Program-made: the position numbers and the translations under genes | Source of the DNA: Isoetes taiwanensis | Lineage: Eukaryota; Streptophyta; Lycopodiopsida; Isoetales; Isoetaceae | Direction of reading: 5' to 3' | Assembly: GCA_021234155.1 (NCBI GenBank) | Contig: JAJEKV010000013.1 | Span: 19,327,257-19,391,256 of the forward strand | DNA length: 64,000 nucleotides | Notes under the pieces: generated by a model | Told to the model about the DNA's origin: nothing | Seen by the model: only the letters and a program-made list of their open reading frames with translations | The model's database searches: none | In this document: in pieces, positions 44,600 through 56,649 of the stretch | Position numbering within the stretch: the stretch's first letter is position 1 | Layout: each line of letters begins with the position of its first letter

Positions 44600-45655
44600 G
44601 TGATTTGGGATACAAAGTTGTATTTGATCTTGTCCGAGTGCAATATTATGATGAATAATGAAATAAAGTTTTATGGGCGTGTGGGGGAAACTTGTATGGG
44701 CTGGATAATCAAAGGCATCATTCTATCAATGCAGATCAAGAAGTTGGCTTGGAAATTTGGCATAATAGACTTGCTCACACCAATTATAAAAACTAGAATC
44801 TCACAAAAGCAGGGTCATATAAGCTTTGAACATACAAATAAACATGGTCTTATGTGTGAGGGATGTGCTTTGGGAAAGCTAAGTAGATTGCCCTTTCATA
44901 AAGAAAAAACAGAGCACAATAAAAGCTTGGTGATACATTCAGATTTATGTGGTCCACTAAATGTCAAAAGTAGGACCAATAAGAGATACTTCATAACTTT
45001 CATGAGATGATTATAGTAGAATGTGCACCATATTCCTTAAATAAAAATCTCAAGCTCTAAATGCATTCAAGCAATATGTTGCAGAAAAAGAAAGAGAAGC
45101 AGGTGTCAAAATAAAATGTATCAGATCAGATAGAGGAGAAGAATATCTCTCAGATCAATTCAAAACCTTCTGCATATCATATGGAATAAAGAGACAATTA
45201 ACCTACAGACACTCACCACAGCAAAATGGTGTCTCAGAAAGAAAGAATAGAACTTTATTGGATGCAGTTAGGTCAATGCTTAAGGAGAGTGGCTTGCCTA
45301 ACTATCTATGGGAAGAAGCACTATATATAGCTGTTGAAATACAGAACATGCTACCATCAGTAAGCTTACAAGGAAATATTCCTAAGCTGTTATGGGAATC
45401 AACAAATAAATTAAACTATGAAAAATTTAAGGTGTATGGCTGTATGGTCTATGTGCATGTGCCATCAGAGTTAAGGAAAAAGTTAGATAACAAAGCAGAA
45501 AAAGGCTTTTTAGTAGGATATGACAAAGCGTCTAAAGGATACAGAATTCATTTTCCAGAATCTAAGGAGATTAGAATTAGTAGAGATGTGTTATTTAATG
45601 AGGAGGTGTTATACAAACACAAATTCAGAAAGGGAATTAAAATTTAAACAGACAA
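44600..45655 (+). pseudogene. Copia D integrase
   Basis: The pre-integrase part MCEGCALGKLSRLPFH and first catalytic Asp (HSDLCGPL) are in 44600-45010. After a frame break come the second Asp (SDRGEEY, near 45127-45150) and the catalytic Glu in NGVSERKNRT. 45258-45647 gives the C-terminal part (MLKESGLPNYLWEEAL, then the KAEKGFLVGYDKASKGYRIH block). All DDE residues are visible across frames. Confidence 0.88.
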
Positions 45656-46942
45656 GCCTGAACAAATTCCCAAAGTGGAATTTGAAGAAGAAGATTATGA
45701 AGAATCAGAGATACCAGAAATACCAAAAGAAGCAAATGAACTAGCAAAACCAAGCTCTGAAGATATTCCTAAGCCAAGACAAGCAAGTCCTGAACCTACC
45801 AAAGAATATCCTGAAAAAAAGAAAAGCAAAACACAGGCAGAAAAACTTGTAGAGGAGGCTAAACTTGAAGACCAATCTTATGGCAGAAATGAAATGGGAA
45901 GAAGCAGAAGAATTGAAGCTAAGACAATTGAGCATGAATATATTATGGCAATCTTAGAAGATGAAATAATTCCTCAAAGTTATGCAGATGTGCAAGAAAG
46001 TGCTGACAGGGATAAATGGACAGCAGCTATGGATGATGAACTTAAATCCTTTGAGGACACTAAAACATATGAACTTGTGAAATCAGATGGTAAGCATAAT
46101 ATTATTGGCAGCAAATGGCTATTTAAAATTAAACTAAATCCAGATGGGACAAAGAAATATAAAGCTAGGCTGGTAGCTCAGGGTTATACTCAGAAAAAGG
46201 GAAGAGATTATGATGAGACATATTCTCCAATAGTCAAATTGACAAGCATCAGAATTCTGTTGGCCATGGCAAATGCTATGGAACTAGAAATACATCACAT
46301 GGATGTCAAAACAGCATTTTTAAATGCAACATTAGAAGAGGAAGCATTTTTGAGGCAACCTCCAGGGTATGAACAAGGCAAGAACATGATTTGGAAGCTA
46401 AACAAAGCTGTGTATGGATTGAAACAGTCCCCAAGGGAATGGTATCTTTGCATGAATCAATTTCTGCAAGAACAAGGTTTTAACAAACTACACAATGATG
46501 GTAATCTTTACAGATTTGTACAGGACACAGAATATTGCATTATTGCCCTCTATGTAGATGATTGCATCATGGTGGCAACCTCATTAAATATTCTAAACAA
46601 ATGAAGAGCATTTTAAAGTCCAGGTTTCAAATGACAGATTTGGAAGAGCTAAGAAAATTCTTAGGAATTGAGGTGGTCAGAAATAAAAAGCAAAAATGGC
46701 TCAAACTACATCAAAGTAAGCATATAGGGAATATGCTTAAGAGATTTAATTTGGTTGAGGCTAAACCTGCAAAAACTCCCATGATTCCAGGGCATAGATT
46801 AATTGACATTCAGCAAACCACAGATGAAGATATTACAAAGATGGAAAATATACCTTACCGAGCTTTGGTTGGGTGTCTACTCTATTTAGCAAATAGTACT
46901 CGACCTGATATTGCTTATAGAAGTTGTAAATATTCTAAGTAG
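45656..46942 (+). pseudogene. Copia D reverse transcriptase
   Basis: 45675-46604 holds an acidic linker then RT: KWLFKIKLNPDGTKKYKARL, VAQGYTQKKGRDYDETYSP, MDVKTAFLNATLEEEAFLRQ, YGLKQSPREWY and the catalytic YVDDCIMV. A frameshift at about 46575-46604 moves to 46562-46942, which carries EELRKFLGIEV, SKHIGNMLKRF and PYRALVGCLLYLANSTRPDI. Only one or two lesions separate it from a full reading frame. Confidence 0.9.
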
Positions 46943-47525
46943 AAGGAATCATGATGCTACAAGAACACAGGGAAGCATTGGCGTGTATTAAAGTATTTGA
47001 AAGGTTCACAAGAACAAGGGATATGTTATGACTCAACGTGATCTCACAATGACATGCTTTAGTGATGCATTGGGGAGGTGATCTATCCACTAGAAGATCA
47101 ACAGGGATATGCTATTTTTTTTGTGGTGGAGTGATTACACGGAGATGCAAGAAACAAACAGCTATAGCAATGAGCTCTGGCAAGTGAGGTATCTTTGCAT
47201 CTTCACTTGTAGCTAAAGAAATTGTGTGGTTGAGAAGGTTCTTTGCATGAGCTAAATTGTGAACAAACAAGTCCACAGTAATATGGATGAGATAGTCAAA
47301 GTTGTATAGCCATAGTGAAGAACCCACATTGCAACATGATAGAACCAAGCATATAGAGCTAAGTATCCACTTTATAAAGGGAATTGGCTGAAAGAAAAAT
47401 TAATTCAAATGCATTATTTGGATACTAACCACGACAAATTGCGAGATATCTTTACAAAGCCTTTAAACAAATTGAGTGAGTTTAAGGTCAAGTTAAAGAT
47501 CGAAATGCCAAACTTCAGTCTTATG
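46943..47525 (+). pseudogene. Copia D RNase H, decayed
   Basis: Pieces such as RVLKYLKGSQEQGICYDST (46987-47035), STRRSTGICYFF (47091-47125), MSSGK near 47170, and IHFIKG..EKLIQ (47370-47415) follow the copia RNase H order. Multiple frame changes. Confidence 0.7.
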
Positions 47526-47537
47526 GTGAAGGAGGAG
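47526..47537 (+). other. Copia D polypurine tract
   Basis: GTGAAGGAGGAG directly before the 3' LTR start TGATGG; the usual plus-strand primer. Confidence 0.85.
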
Positions 47538-48226
47538 TGATGGAAATTCAGCTAATAATCACGCAAGATCTAACCTATGAGAAGCATGTGGCGGGGTTAA
47601 GTATATGTACTTGATAATCAAGTTGATTTCAAGTTGTAGCCTAAAACTTGCTATCAAGGTTGTAAATCATGTTGCTTAATCATGTTGATAACCTAAGGTT
47701 TTAACCATTGAAACTTTATATTTTAAGTGAAAAATTAATTTAATGGTTAAGGCTCTCAAGGTTGATTATCCCGTGGGATATTTCATACTAAGGACTTCAG
47801 CCCGATTAGCAAGTAAATCCGATCCATAACCATCGAATACATCAAGCTTTACATATATATCATATATGGCAGAGACCATCAGCTGTAGAAGTGATCATGA
47901 TCAAGCTATGAAGCAATTTGGTGCCGGGTCAACCATACTTACGATGATCGGGTCAATACGATGAAGCTGGTGACAGACTTTCACGATTGTTCCAATGGTT
48001 GAAGGATGTATTTTATTGCTAGATGCTGAATTGCAATTAGAAGAACAAATTATGAGCATAAACTAGAAGTGCTTATTAGTTGAATGTACCCGGATCTATG
48101 TGGAAATTAGTGACCACCATTTGGCTTTCCATATGATCAATATTGTACTTGTTTATTTGTTGTAATAATAGCTTGAAAATCTTGCTAGACATTTAATTGT
48201 TGTATCAAGTTCTACTAAATCCATCA
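47538..48226 (+). repeat. Copia D 3' LTR
   Basis: TGATGGAAATTCAGC to AAATCCATCA, 689 bp, matching 41083-41777 with few differences. Confidence 0.93.
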
Positions 48227-48231
48227 CCACG

Positions 48232-48629
48232 ATGGAAGAAACATAATCTTCCTCTGTAGGAGATATACCTTGCATTCATGTAATGTATTTAATGGGTGGT
48301 TCAACAACCAACCTTTATAATAATTAAATGTGTACTAACGTAGTCTTGGACTGAGGCCAATAGGAGAGTCTAGCGGCGGGGAAGGTCACATCATGGAAGA
48401 CTTGCAACACATAAGTTTGTCATGATGTGTTGTAGGGAAGCGATGTGGAACCTTAAGTAGGAAATTTTGAAACTATGATTATAATAATGGTATAAGCCAT
48501 AAAAATTTTGTGAATACATAGTACGATATTTAACAAGGATGTGTTATGATAAATTAATATAATACCTGGAGGAAATTGATTATAAAATTGTATACATATT
48601 GAATGTGATTGCAGGATATACAGGTTTCC
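48232..48629 (+). other. Element A 3' non-coding region
   Basis: Collinear with B 30129-30601. No readable frame. Confidence 0.6.
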
Positions 48630-48682
48630 AAGATGGGGAGACGCGTGATGCTGAGGACAGCATCAATTCAAGGTGGGGAGAT
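48630..48682 (+). other. Doubled polypurine tract, element A
   Basis: AAGATGGGGAGA (48630-48641) and AAGGTGGGGAGAT (48670-48682), 40 bp apart as in B. Confidence 0.75.
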
Positions 48683-48702
48683 TGTGACGTTCCAATATAA
48701 TA
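48683..48702 (+). repeat. Element A 3' LTR, first 20 bp
   Basis: TGTGACGTTCCAATATAATA matches the 5' LTR start, then insert G begins. Confidence 0.85.
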
Positions 48703-51364
48703 CAAGAATTTGTCGCGGTGACGCCGCCCGGTTATGCTTTTTAATTTGTATTTTGCAAAAGATAAATGGAGTATGACCTTGACAACATAACGGAAAAAAA
48801 GGTTAGTTTTGCTTATTATGGTATATGCAAAAAAATTGTGGTCTCCGAGCCACAGGTTGGGACCTTGGAATTACAACATCAACCACTACCGAAATAATTC
48901 TCAAAGAATAGAACAACACTTTAAATTGTCCACTAGCCATGTCTAGCCAAGTTTACGTGTCCTAAATAATGTCAAAGAACTAGAATTCATTTGTTTTTCC
49001 AACGGCATGTTTCCATGCCAAAAATGTTCATCGGAGGTACAAATACTTGGAGATACAAAATTAGAGGTAAAAGCTTCAAAATTAGATGCAAAACTTCATA
49101 ATGAGAGGTTGAATCCGTTGGAGTCAAAGGTAAATCCGTCCTTTGTTGAACTCGATAGGGATTCAAGAAAGAAAATTGCGTCAAAGCGTAGTGCTATTTG
49201 TGGATAAAGGTAGAATGCAACCAAAGTTGCTTTTACAAAAATTAAATGTAGATAGAATAGCACCAAATTTATGATGCATATTAATTACATTTAAGAAATC
49301 TATGTAGTGAAGGTTAGCAAGCCATCTATATCCCCTAAAAAATAAGCAAAAACCATTACATTTCCCCTAGGGATCCCCTAAAAAATAAGCAAAACCATTA
49401 CATTTCCCCTAGGGTAATGTCTTCTGATCGAGATGTAACATTATAGACTAAAGATGCCTTTCTTGGGATTGATGAATTTTATGCTCTTGATTTGTTCTTC
49501 CTTTTTACGTGGTCAAGCCCATATGAGTGTAGACTTTCACTTGGCATATAAAGTTGTGGTAGACTTTCACTTGTTGCTCTTTACATAAATTTTCACATGT
49601 TCAAAACATTAAAGTCCACGGTTTGCAATGTCATTTGCTATCTCACGTACATCTCTTATAGGCATGGCATCAAAAAGCGCTTAAAACGAAAAGAAAGTAT
49701 CATCATAGAGCAAATGTATATAGGGATAACTATTATATGGCAAAATACAAGCTGTTCAACATGCCAAAACATGTAGTTTTGCGGATCTCCAGCTTCAATA
49801 CCAACCAATGTCTTTAAACAACTATTGTAAATGCCCAACCATTGTCTTTAAACAACTATTGTAAATGCCCTTGTGTCGATACATACTAAGAATGCATTTG
49901 TAAATCATAAACTAATCTTAAATCCTCAAATAAAAGCGTAAACTATGTGAATGCATGTACCTTTCAAGCGCACATAAGAACATGGTAATGATTACGACAT
50001 CAAGTTCCCAAAGTTGAACAAAGAACAACGTTCATTTGCTTATGAGACAATATATCACGGGATGGGATGGGCGGAAAGAAAGGTGCTAGATGCATCATTT
50101 GCTTATGAGACAATATATCACGGGGATGGGATGGCGCGAAGAAAAGGTGCTAGATGCTTCTTCATTCCAGGGCCACGGCGCCCTACGAGGAGGAATACAC
50201 TTTCGCATTGCAAACATCTACACCAATTTCTCCTAAAGCATAAATGTGATTGAATTAATTTCTAACTATTTGCCTTACTCCCGATATTTACCCAACTTGT
50301 AATGTTTACTTATCTCTTTATCTATCAACCCAGGCGGACAATTGATTCTTCCTCAAATTCCTAGAAAACTTACCATAGGACAAAAATTCTGGAAAACTTT
50401 ACCATATGGAATCAATTTCTTTCCTTGTTCTTTGTACATACGAAGCTAATAATTGTGCAATGAAGTTGTCAAAACTTTTTCAATTCTGAAACTAATTGTA
50501 TTGAAGTGATTCGAGGCAAATGTCGATAAGAAGAAAAAGACAACTCCATGCATCATTATAAACTAGTAGTAGTGCAGACAACCAAAATCCCCTCGGCAAA
50601 TCAGCAGAAGGGAACTCTATGACTCAAATTCGGCGCGTGGAACAACAACCCAAGTAGAAAAAAGACCTATATGAAAGAGGATCTTGGTAAAAGAGAAGCG
50701 ATTGGTCGTAGGTAAGCTTAACCAACATAATTTAAACTTCAATGCGCTTGCAGAAGCATCTCTAAAAGAGCAACATTTCTTCGCGAAAAGATTATAAGTA
50801 CACAACAGATTCCGCGACAAAAAAGGAGAAAAAGCTTTACACCACGAGTCAGTAGAGACCGAAAACCAAGCTTCGATTTAAAATTTGAAACCCCAATATA
50901 GCTCTCACGGTAAGCATCACTCTACACAAACCGTCTCTTAAACCCAAGCGACCCTTGATCGCCCAGTTCCACGAATTATAAAGCGGGACCCGGATCAATG
51001 GTGATCCATGGATTCACTTGTGATAGGAATTTGGTCGGATCGGTAAAGATCTAGGATGGATTCCTCCACAAATCCTTTCCTCTCTCCCGATCTATCTATG
51101 GCCCATCCGGGGGTTTGAATTGTTGCCTCTCCTTCTTTATATAATGCGGGACAATCGAGGAAGCTTACGGACGGCAGGCCTAACACCTACACACGAAGCT
51201 TCAAGACATACGGAATATATCTATGTGTCAACTTTTGAAAGGTGTAGTCACCTCCCTAATAATTTTAAAGGCTTACACGTATACAACTCTAAGCAAAAAT
51301 ATCAATTTTCCATAAGTATCTCAAGCTGCCCCCTTATCCTCCATATTACAATTATATATTAGAG
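48703..51364. mobile_element. Unidentified 2.7-kb insert G in the 3' LTR of A
   Basis: Absent from A's 5' LTR, where the flanks join directly. A 3-bp ATA repeats at both borders (48700-48702 and 51365-51367). I see no terminal inverted repeats, LTRs or coding domain. It has three short tandem duplications (49330-49420, 49798-49875, 50030-50155). On the minus strand 51140 has TTATATAAAG followed by a 63-codon frame (50995-51186), which looks like a promoter plus leader. It may be a transposon carrying gene pieces. Confidence 0.5.
50030..50158. repeat. Tandem duplication of about 63 bp in G
   Basis: Two copies of a unit starting CATTTGCTTATGAGACAATA and containing GGTGCTAGATGC. Confidence 0.9.
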
Positions 51365-52733
51365 ATATGCCCCAAATACGTATATTATACGGCCATGTCA
51401 CACGTACTTGTTATTATGACAAGTACTAGCTAGACGTATAGGGTTGCACCTAGGGGGCAACATCGTAAGTTGTGCATGTCTAATAAACATATGCAACTAT
51501 GAACCCCATGGAGGCTAAACCCCATTTGGCCAATGTCTAACCTAACCCTAAGGGTTTCTATATAAAGGCTTTCCCCTTAAACCCTAAACCTTTTTTTCTC
51601 TTTGCATTTAGGGTTTCCTTGAGCTTCCTTCCTTCTTTCGTATTTAAGGTTTCGCTGGGCCATTTCGGCCAAACTAGGACTTCAGTCGCATTGCCCGGGC
51701 TCGAAAAGCCGCCCTTACTGCCAGATCTTGAGCAAGCCAGATCTTTCAAAGAGGATCGGAAGCATGGGCGCATTCGAGGATCAAGCAAGCAAACCAGCGC
51801 CCGAGGAGTAAATGGTCATTTTGTGCAAAATTAAGCCTTTTAGCTTGGCAATGGGCTGGGTTAGCATGTTAGTTCAGCTTTAGAGGCCTTATAGACCCCG
51901 ACCCGAGATCATAAGCTCTAACAAATGAACCTAACTTTGGATGTTTAGGTAGGTAGATTAGATGTTATTCTTCATTTTCAGTTCTGTGATGATATTGGTA
52001 TTTCACTCTGTGACCTCCATGTATTGGGAAGGGGGTAGAGGCCTAAAGCTTTGTGTAGCATATGATCCTAGTTAGCCTACTAGTTCCCAATTTACATGCG
52101 GCTTTGTGCAGGGAGCCCTCCAAGTTGTGGTAGAGGGGCTAGCCGGCGGGAACAAAGGGGTACTTGTCCCAACAGAAGCGTCCCTCCGGTGTGTAAAAAG
52201 CCTACCGGGGATCCTTGTGAGCTAGGCTTAATGGCTTGCCCGCTGCGTGTGGGCAAGGCATGAGCTCATTTGCAGTGGAGTGATCGTCCTCTCCATTGGG
52301 TTCAAGTGAATATAGGCGGTGGCCCTCTAGCCACTGTGTTGGGCATGGCGGCCTCTTGAGGAGGTGACTCTCCTCTGCCTCGCCTCATCGGGCTGGGAGA
52401 TGCAACTTCGGTAGTAGCCCTCTTGGCTATGTACGGCAAGCTTCTGATCCCGGGTCCCAACACTTTTCAACCTACTACGCAAAGTGTGCGGGGAGGGGCG
52501 GATGGAGTGGACTACCCAACAACCATGTTCTTATGCGGTAAATCCATTTGCCATGAATACATAAATGACACGGAGGAGGGCCCGTCGGTCGAACCCTGAT
52601 TCACGAGAGTACAGGTAGGATTTTCCTTGTTGTTATTGTTCGCATTGATGCTATTGTATATGTGATGATTATGATGTGTTCACCCTTGAAGGTGATTGTA
52701 TTGATATATTGTTATTATATGCTCATGTTTATT
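51365..52733 (+). repeat. Element A 3' LTR, second part
   Basis: Matches 13198-14531 of the 5' LTR and continues past it (AAGGTGATTGTATTGATATA), showing the empty target of element B. TATA box at 51558-51566. Ends in CATGTTTATT (52724-52733), the target duplication of LINE K. Confidence 0.9.
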
Positions 52734-52743
52734 TTTATTTTTT

Positions 52744-53899
52744 GAAGAACTGTGTCAGCAATATATTAAAAGAATGGTAATGTTACAAAACAAGTGAGGA
52801 GGAAGGAGAAGCGCCCCAAAGAGGCAAGTGATACCTCGACACTCCACAACAAGCGCAACTCACTGGCTGTACAAACTGGCCATCACCATCTACCACACCA
52901 AGAAGTCCATGGAAATGGAAAACTTCCGGCTCTACTAATCCGGGAACACAAAAGCTTTGAAATAAGCTTGTACGAGTCGAGGAATGAGGAGAGGCTGCAG
53001 GCTGCTGAATTCCCCTGAAAGATCCCACAACCGCCCCGCTTCCAAATCAACCACACCAACCAAGCCATACGGATGCAAGGCTTCTTCGCGTCTGGCGGCC
53101 AAAGCACCGAGGATATACATGAAGCGGCAATTGTTGGCTATTCAATCTCACACGGCTTGAGCCTGACCCAATCCAGGCAACACGCAGAGTGAGGGCATAA
53201 AACCGGACAATGCTCCACCGGTCTCGCGATGAAGGCCACAACAAGGGCAAAGGGGCTCACACCAGCCTAAAGCCCGACTCACAAGGACATTCACCACGAT
53301 ACAGCGGTGCACCACACCTGCCAGAAGCACCGGGCAACGCCGATTGGGGAAGTGAAGCTCCATGTCCCACGTCCAAACCGGCGCCATCGAGAAGGAAGGC
53401 TGCGAGACCACTTGCACTGAAGGGGGCAGAGTGTCATGAATAGCCAACACCCGGTAACAAGACCGCACAAAACAAGAAGATACAACACGGATCACCACGC
53501 ACCACCACATCACCAGGGACTATAGGTATGTGTAGCGGAATACTCCCGCCACTTGTTCCCAGATGCTTGGGTCAGCGTCGCCGGTGGCGAGCTCGAAAAG
53601 AACTCCCGCGAAGCTAGCTGACCATCCCAATACCAATCCTCCAAGGTGAGCCTGACGGCTTCGCCTCCAGCGAACCTAGCGTCCAGAGCATGCGATGTGG
53701 CCAAAGGGCAAATGGGGTAGAGGTAGAACCCACAAGAAAGGAGAAGAGTGGTGATAAAGCGAGGCATAATCTATTTGGAAGAAGCACTACGCCGCGTGAT
53801 CCCAAACCCATAACACCCCGTGAAAAGGGGATGCATGTGGGAAAGGCGGAGACCATACAACAATGCCCGGGGCAACTCTACATACCAGGCGACTTTCCA
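52744..53899 (-). pseudogene. LINE K C-terminal region and 3' UTR
   Basis: Short frames on the minus strand include WRAWCEPLCPCCGLHRET-type Cys/His sequence (53148-53250 area), compatible with the zinc-binding C-terminal region of plant L1 ORF2. Otherwise decayed; the 3' UTR runs to the A-rich tail. Confidence 0.5.
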
Positions 53900-55350
53900 A
53901 ATGCCACACAATGGCGAAGAGATTGCCACAATAGTCGCACCGAGGAGAAGATGCTCCATCTGAGAATGCTCCAAATAAACTTAGAGACCAACACCTTACT
54001 ATGCGGTGCCAAATCCGGAATGGCCAGCCCCCATCCTCTCAGGAGGAGACACTTCCACCAAGCCACTTTAACAACAACGCCCCTTCATCATCCCGCCCCC
54101 ACAAAATTCGAACAATCTTATCCAAAGCACGTATCTTACCCTCGAGGAGCTAACATATATGAGATCTTTGTATACACATGAGTGCTACAAAGTCTTGACT
54201 TGGCAATAGTGATCCTACACGCCATGGACAACTTGCTACCCTTCCACCAATTGGGGTGTTTTACGCAGCCCCTGCAAAATCTCATCCCACACCCTCCCCA
54301 TGGAAACATCCCCTCAAAGGGAATACCCATGACTTAGTACACACATTACGGAAGCACCTTCCAAAGGGAATAGAAACCAAACAAGGGGCCCATTTGAGTC
54401 AAAACTGGGCCCATAATGCGGAGCATTTGCCCCAGTCGAGAAAAGAATGCACGAGGCCAAGGAGAAAGTATCCGGCAAACCCTTCACATTCGCAAATTCC
54501 TCTCTTACGCCACCAAGAAGAGAAAAGTGTCATCGGCCGGTTAATAATCTGGCGACTACCATCACGCATCGAAGCCCATCCACCACCCCCTCCTCCACTG
54601 CAGCCAAAACAAAGGGCGGTGTCTCAGCCAATCGTAAACAAAAATGGTGCCAAAGGGCACCCACGGCCTTACCCTCGCCTAAGGAGAAAAAGGCGGATGG
54701 TTCACCCTGCACACCACCCGTAGCCGTCTTTGACCTATGCGGCTTCATGATTTGTCTCGTAAAAGCGTGGACCTGACCGCCAGCGCTAACATCATGGCGG
54801 AACAAGAACTCCCAGCGGACACTATCATAAGCTTTGGCAAAGTCAAGCTTAAGATAGGCAATGCCTTGACCTGTTCTCCTGGCCCAATAAAGGCCCTCAT
54901 AAGCTGCGGCAACATTAGTCAAAATGTTCCTCCGGGGAACAAACCCGGTACACCTTACTAATGGAAGAAGTCAACAGGCTTCAACTTCTCGGCCGGGGCT
55001 TTGCAATAATCTTGTACCGCGAGGAGGACAACAAGGATATAGGCCTCAATCATTAATAGTAGAAGGCTGCTTAACCTTAGGAATCAAGGAAATGCATGCG
55101 GTATTCAAGATCCTATCCATGTGAGAAGGCTGCGGCAACTCAAGATACACGGTACCACGGACTCACCAGCCCACTCCCAATAAGTGCGAAAAGAACTCCA
55201 CGGGGATGCCATCCAGCCCGGGACATTTATCCTTGGCCATGCACATACATGCCTCAGCTAAATCCTCGGGAGAGCTCTCTGCTCCAAGCTCTCCGTTGGT
55301 GAGGCAAAATAGATGGCTTACCGACCCCCAAAACAAGCTCCTGCATCTCA
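53900..55350 (-). pseudogene. LINE K reverse transcriptase domain
   Basis: On the minus strand: DKCPGLDGIPVEFFSHLLG (55170-55230 area), then NVAAAYEGLYWARRTGQGIA and LKLDFAKAYDSVRWEFLF (54800-54915), and a YADD-like PADDTFLFS near 54515-54540. The KLDFxKAYDxVxWxFL motif is diagnostic of L1-clade RT. Frame breaks separate the blocks. Confidence 0.85.
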
Positions 55351-55719
55351 CCGCTCATAGGGAAAGAGTGCATTGCGCAAAAACCACGAGAAATGAGCAT
55401 GCACATACCTCGCAACTTTCGGTGGGATCCTCAAAGTCCGGCCATCGGGCAAAGCAAAGGGGCGCCATAGATCTTTGCATATCGCCATTTGCCCTAGCTG
55501 CTCACGAAGAACACCCGGCGAACTTGTATCCCCTCCTTCAACCGGTAAGGGCTGCCTTCACACGCGCCTCATGCACTTTAACTTTGCTCCAAAGCAACAA
55601 TCTGTTGCAACTTTGCATTCTCCTAATGCCATCGGAAATTTTGCGCGAATCTTCTCCAACTCGATAAAGACTATGCAACTCCTGCGCGGCTCTGCCGCGG
55701 CCGCCTACCAAAAACCTTA

Positions 55720-56620
55720 GCAAAAGCGCTTCACCACGGCCAGCGGTCACCATACCGGACATACCCGCCGGAGATGAAAAGGTATCAAGCCACAACTCGG
55801 CGGGCGAGAAATCGCATCGGCGTGTAGGGTGTTCAAGCGGAAACCGTCCAGAAGGCGAGAGGCAACCGCACCTGATTTGGACAAAACACGAGGGTAATGA
55901 TCAGAAATGGAGGTAGGCGAGAATGTTACTCCGTGCAAAGAGGGCACACCATCCAATGCGTATGGGGAAGCATAGCACGGTCATGCCTAGCATCGCCCGC
56001 CCGCACCAATCGCCTATTACAATAGGTGAAAGACAAGTCCCGGGGACCTCAACCAAGGCCAAATCACGCAACAAAGCGAGACCATTGGTCCCTCTCAAAT
56101 CCATGCACACAAGCACGGGTTGCGAGAACCAGGCGATCTTCTACTGGCTCTACCATATTGAAATCCCCTAACAACAACCAAGCAGCACGCCAGCCCACCA
56201 AGGGCTCACCCAACTTATTCGGTTGTGGCCCCAAAGCACCGTGAGAAGGCTGATTAGGGGCATAAACATTAACAATCCCCACTCTTGCCGCCCTCCAACC
56301 ACTTAATTATTGCCCACCGAGGCCAAACACATGCAGCTGCGGTATGTGACACGCACATCCATCTTCCAAGCAATAAGAGTACCCCCACTAGTCCGCCCGA
56401 GGAAGAAGAAGCAATAAAGCCAAAGCGCCTACCAACCATATTCATGAGCACGGACATATCACCCCTGGTGACACTTATGCTCCTGAATGCAAATAATATC
56501 GGGGCTTAGCTGCCGAAGTGCCAAAGAAACATGGGCCCTCTTACTACTAGAGGACCCACCTCCCTCACATTCAAGCGAGGATCGACCTATTCATCCCGGA
56601 GGAGAAGTGTCAGCCCCACA
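55720..56620 (-). pseudogene. LINE K endonuclease domain
   Basis: On the minus strand: LNVREVGGSSSSKRAHVSLA near 56515-56580, PDIICIQEHK, then NVYAP and WLLLGDFNMVEPVEDR in 56064-56282, and ISDHYPRVLS near 55880-55905. This is the standard APE-type order N-R-G, QE-K, GDFN, SDHxP, and nicks the target site. Confidence 0.8.
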
Positions 56621-56649
56621 TGCCTACCCACCCGGGCCATCAGCCCACT

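Larger units (their letters stand above)
41083..48226 (+). mobile_element. Ty1/copia element D, nested in A
   Basis: LTR ends are TGATGGA (mutated to CGATGGA in the 5' copy) and TCCATCA, a 7-bp inverted terminus. Target duplication is CCACC (41078-41082) / CCACG (48227-48231). Order gag, protease, integrase, RT, RNase H defines copia. B reads continuously CCACGATGGAAGAAG at the homologous place, confirming insertion. Coding blocks are AT-rich and much less broken than in A. Confidence 0.92.

Noticed and set aside
50014-50253. 79-codon frame with duplicated FAYETIYHG
   Set aside because: Arises from a tandem DNA duplication in insert G; no domain.
53210-55667. Plus-strand frames of 77-163 codons in LINE K
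   Set aside because: Antisense shadows of the LINE ORF2 on the minus strand.
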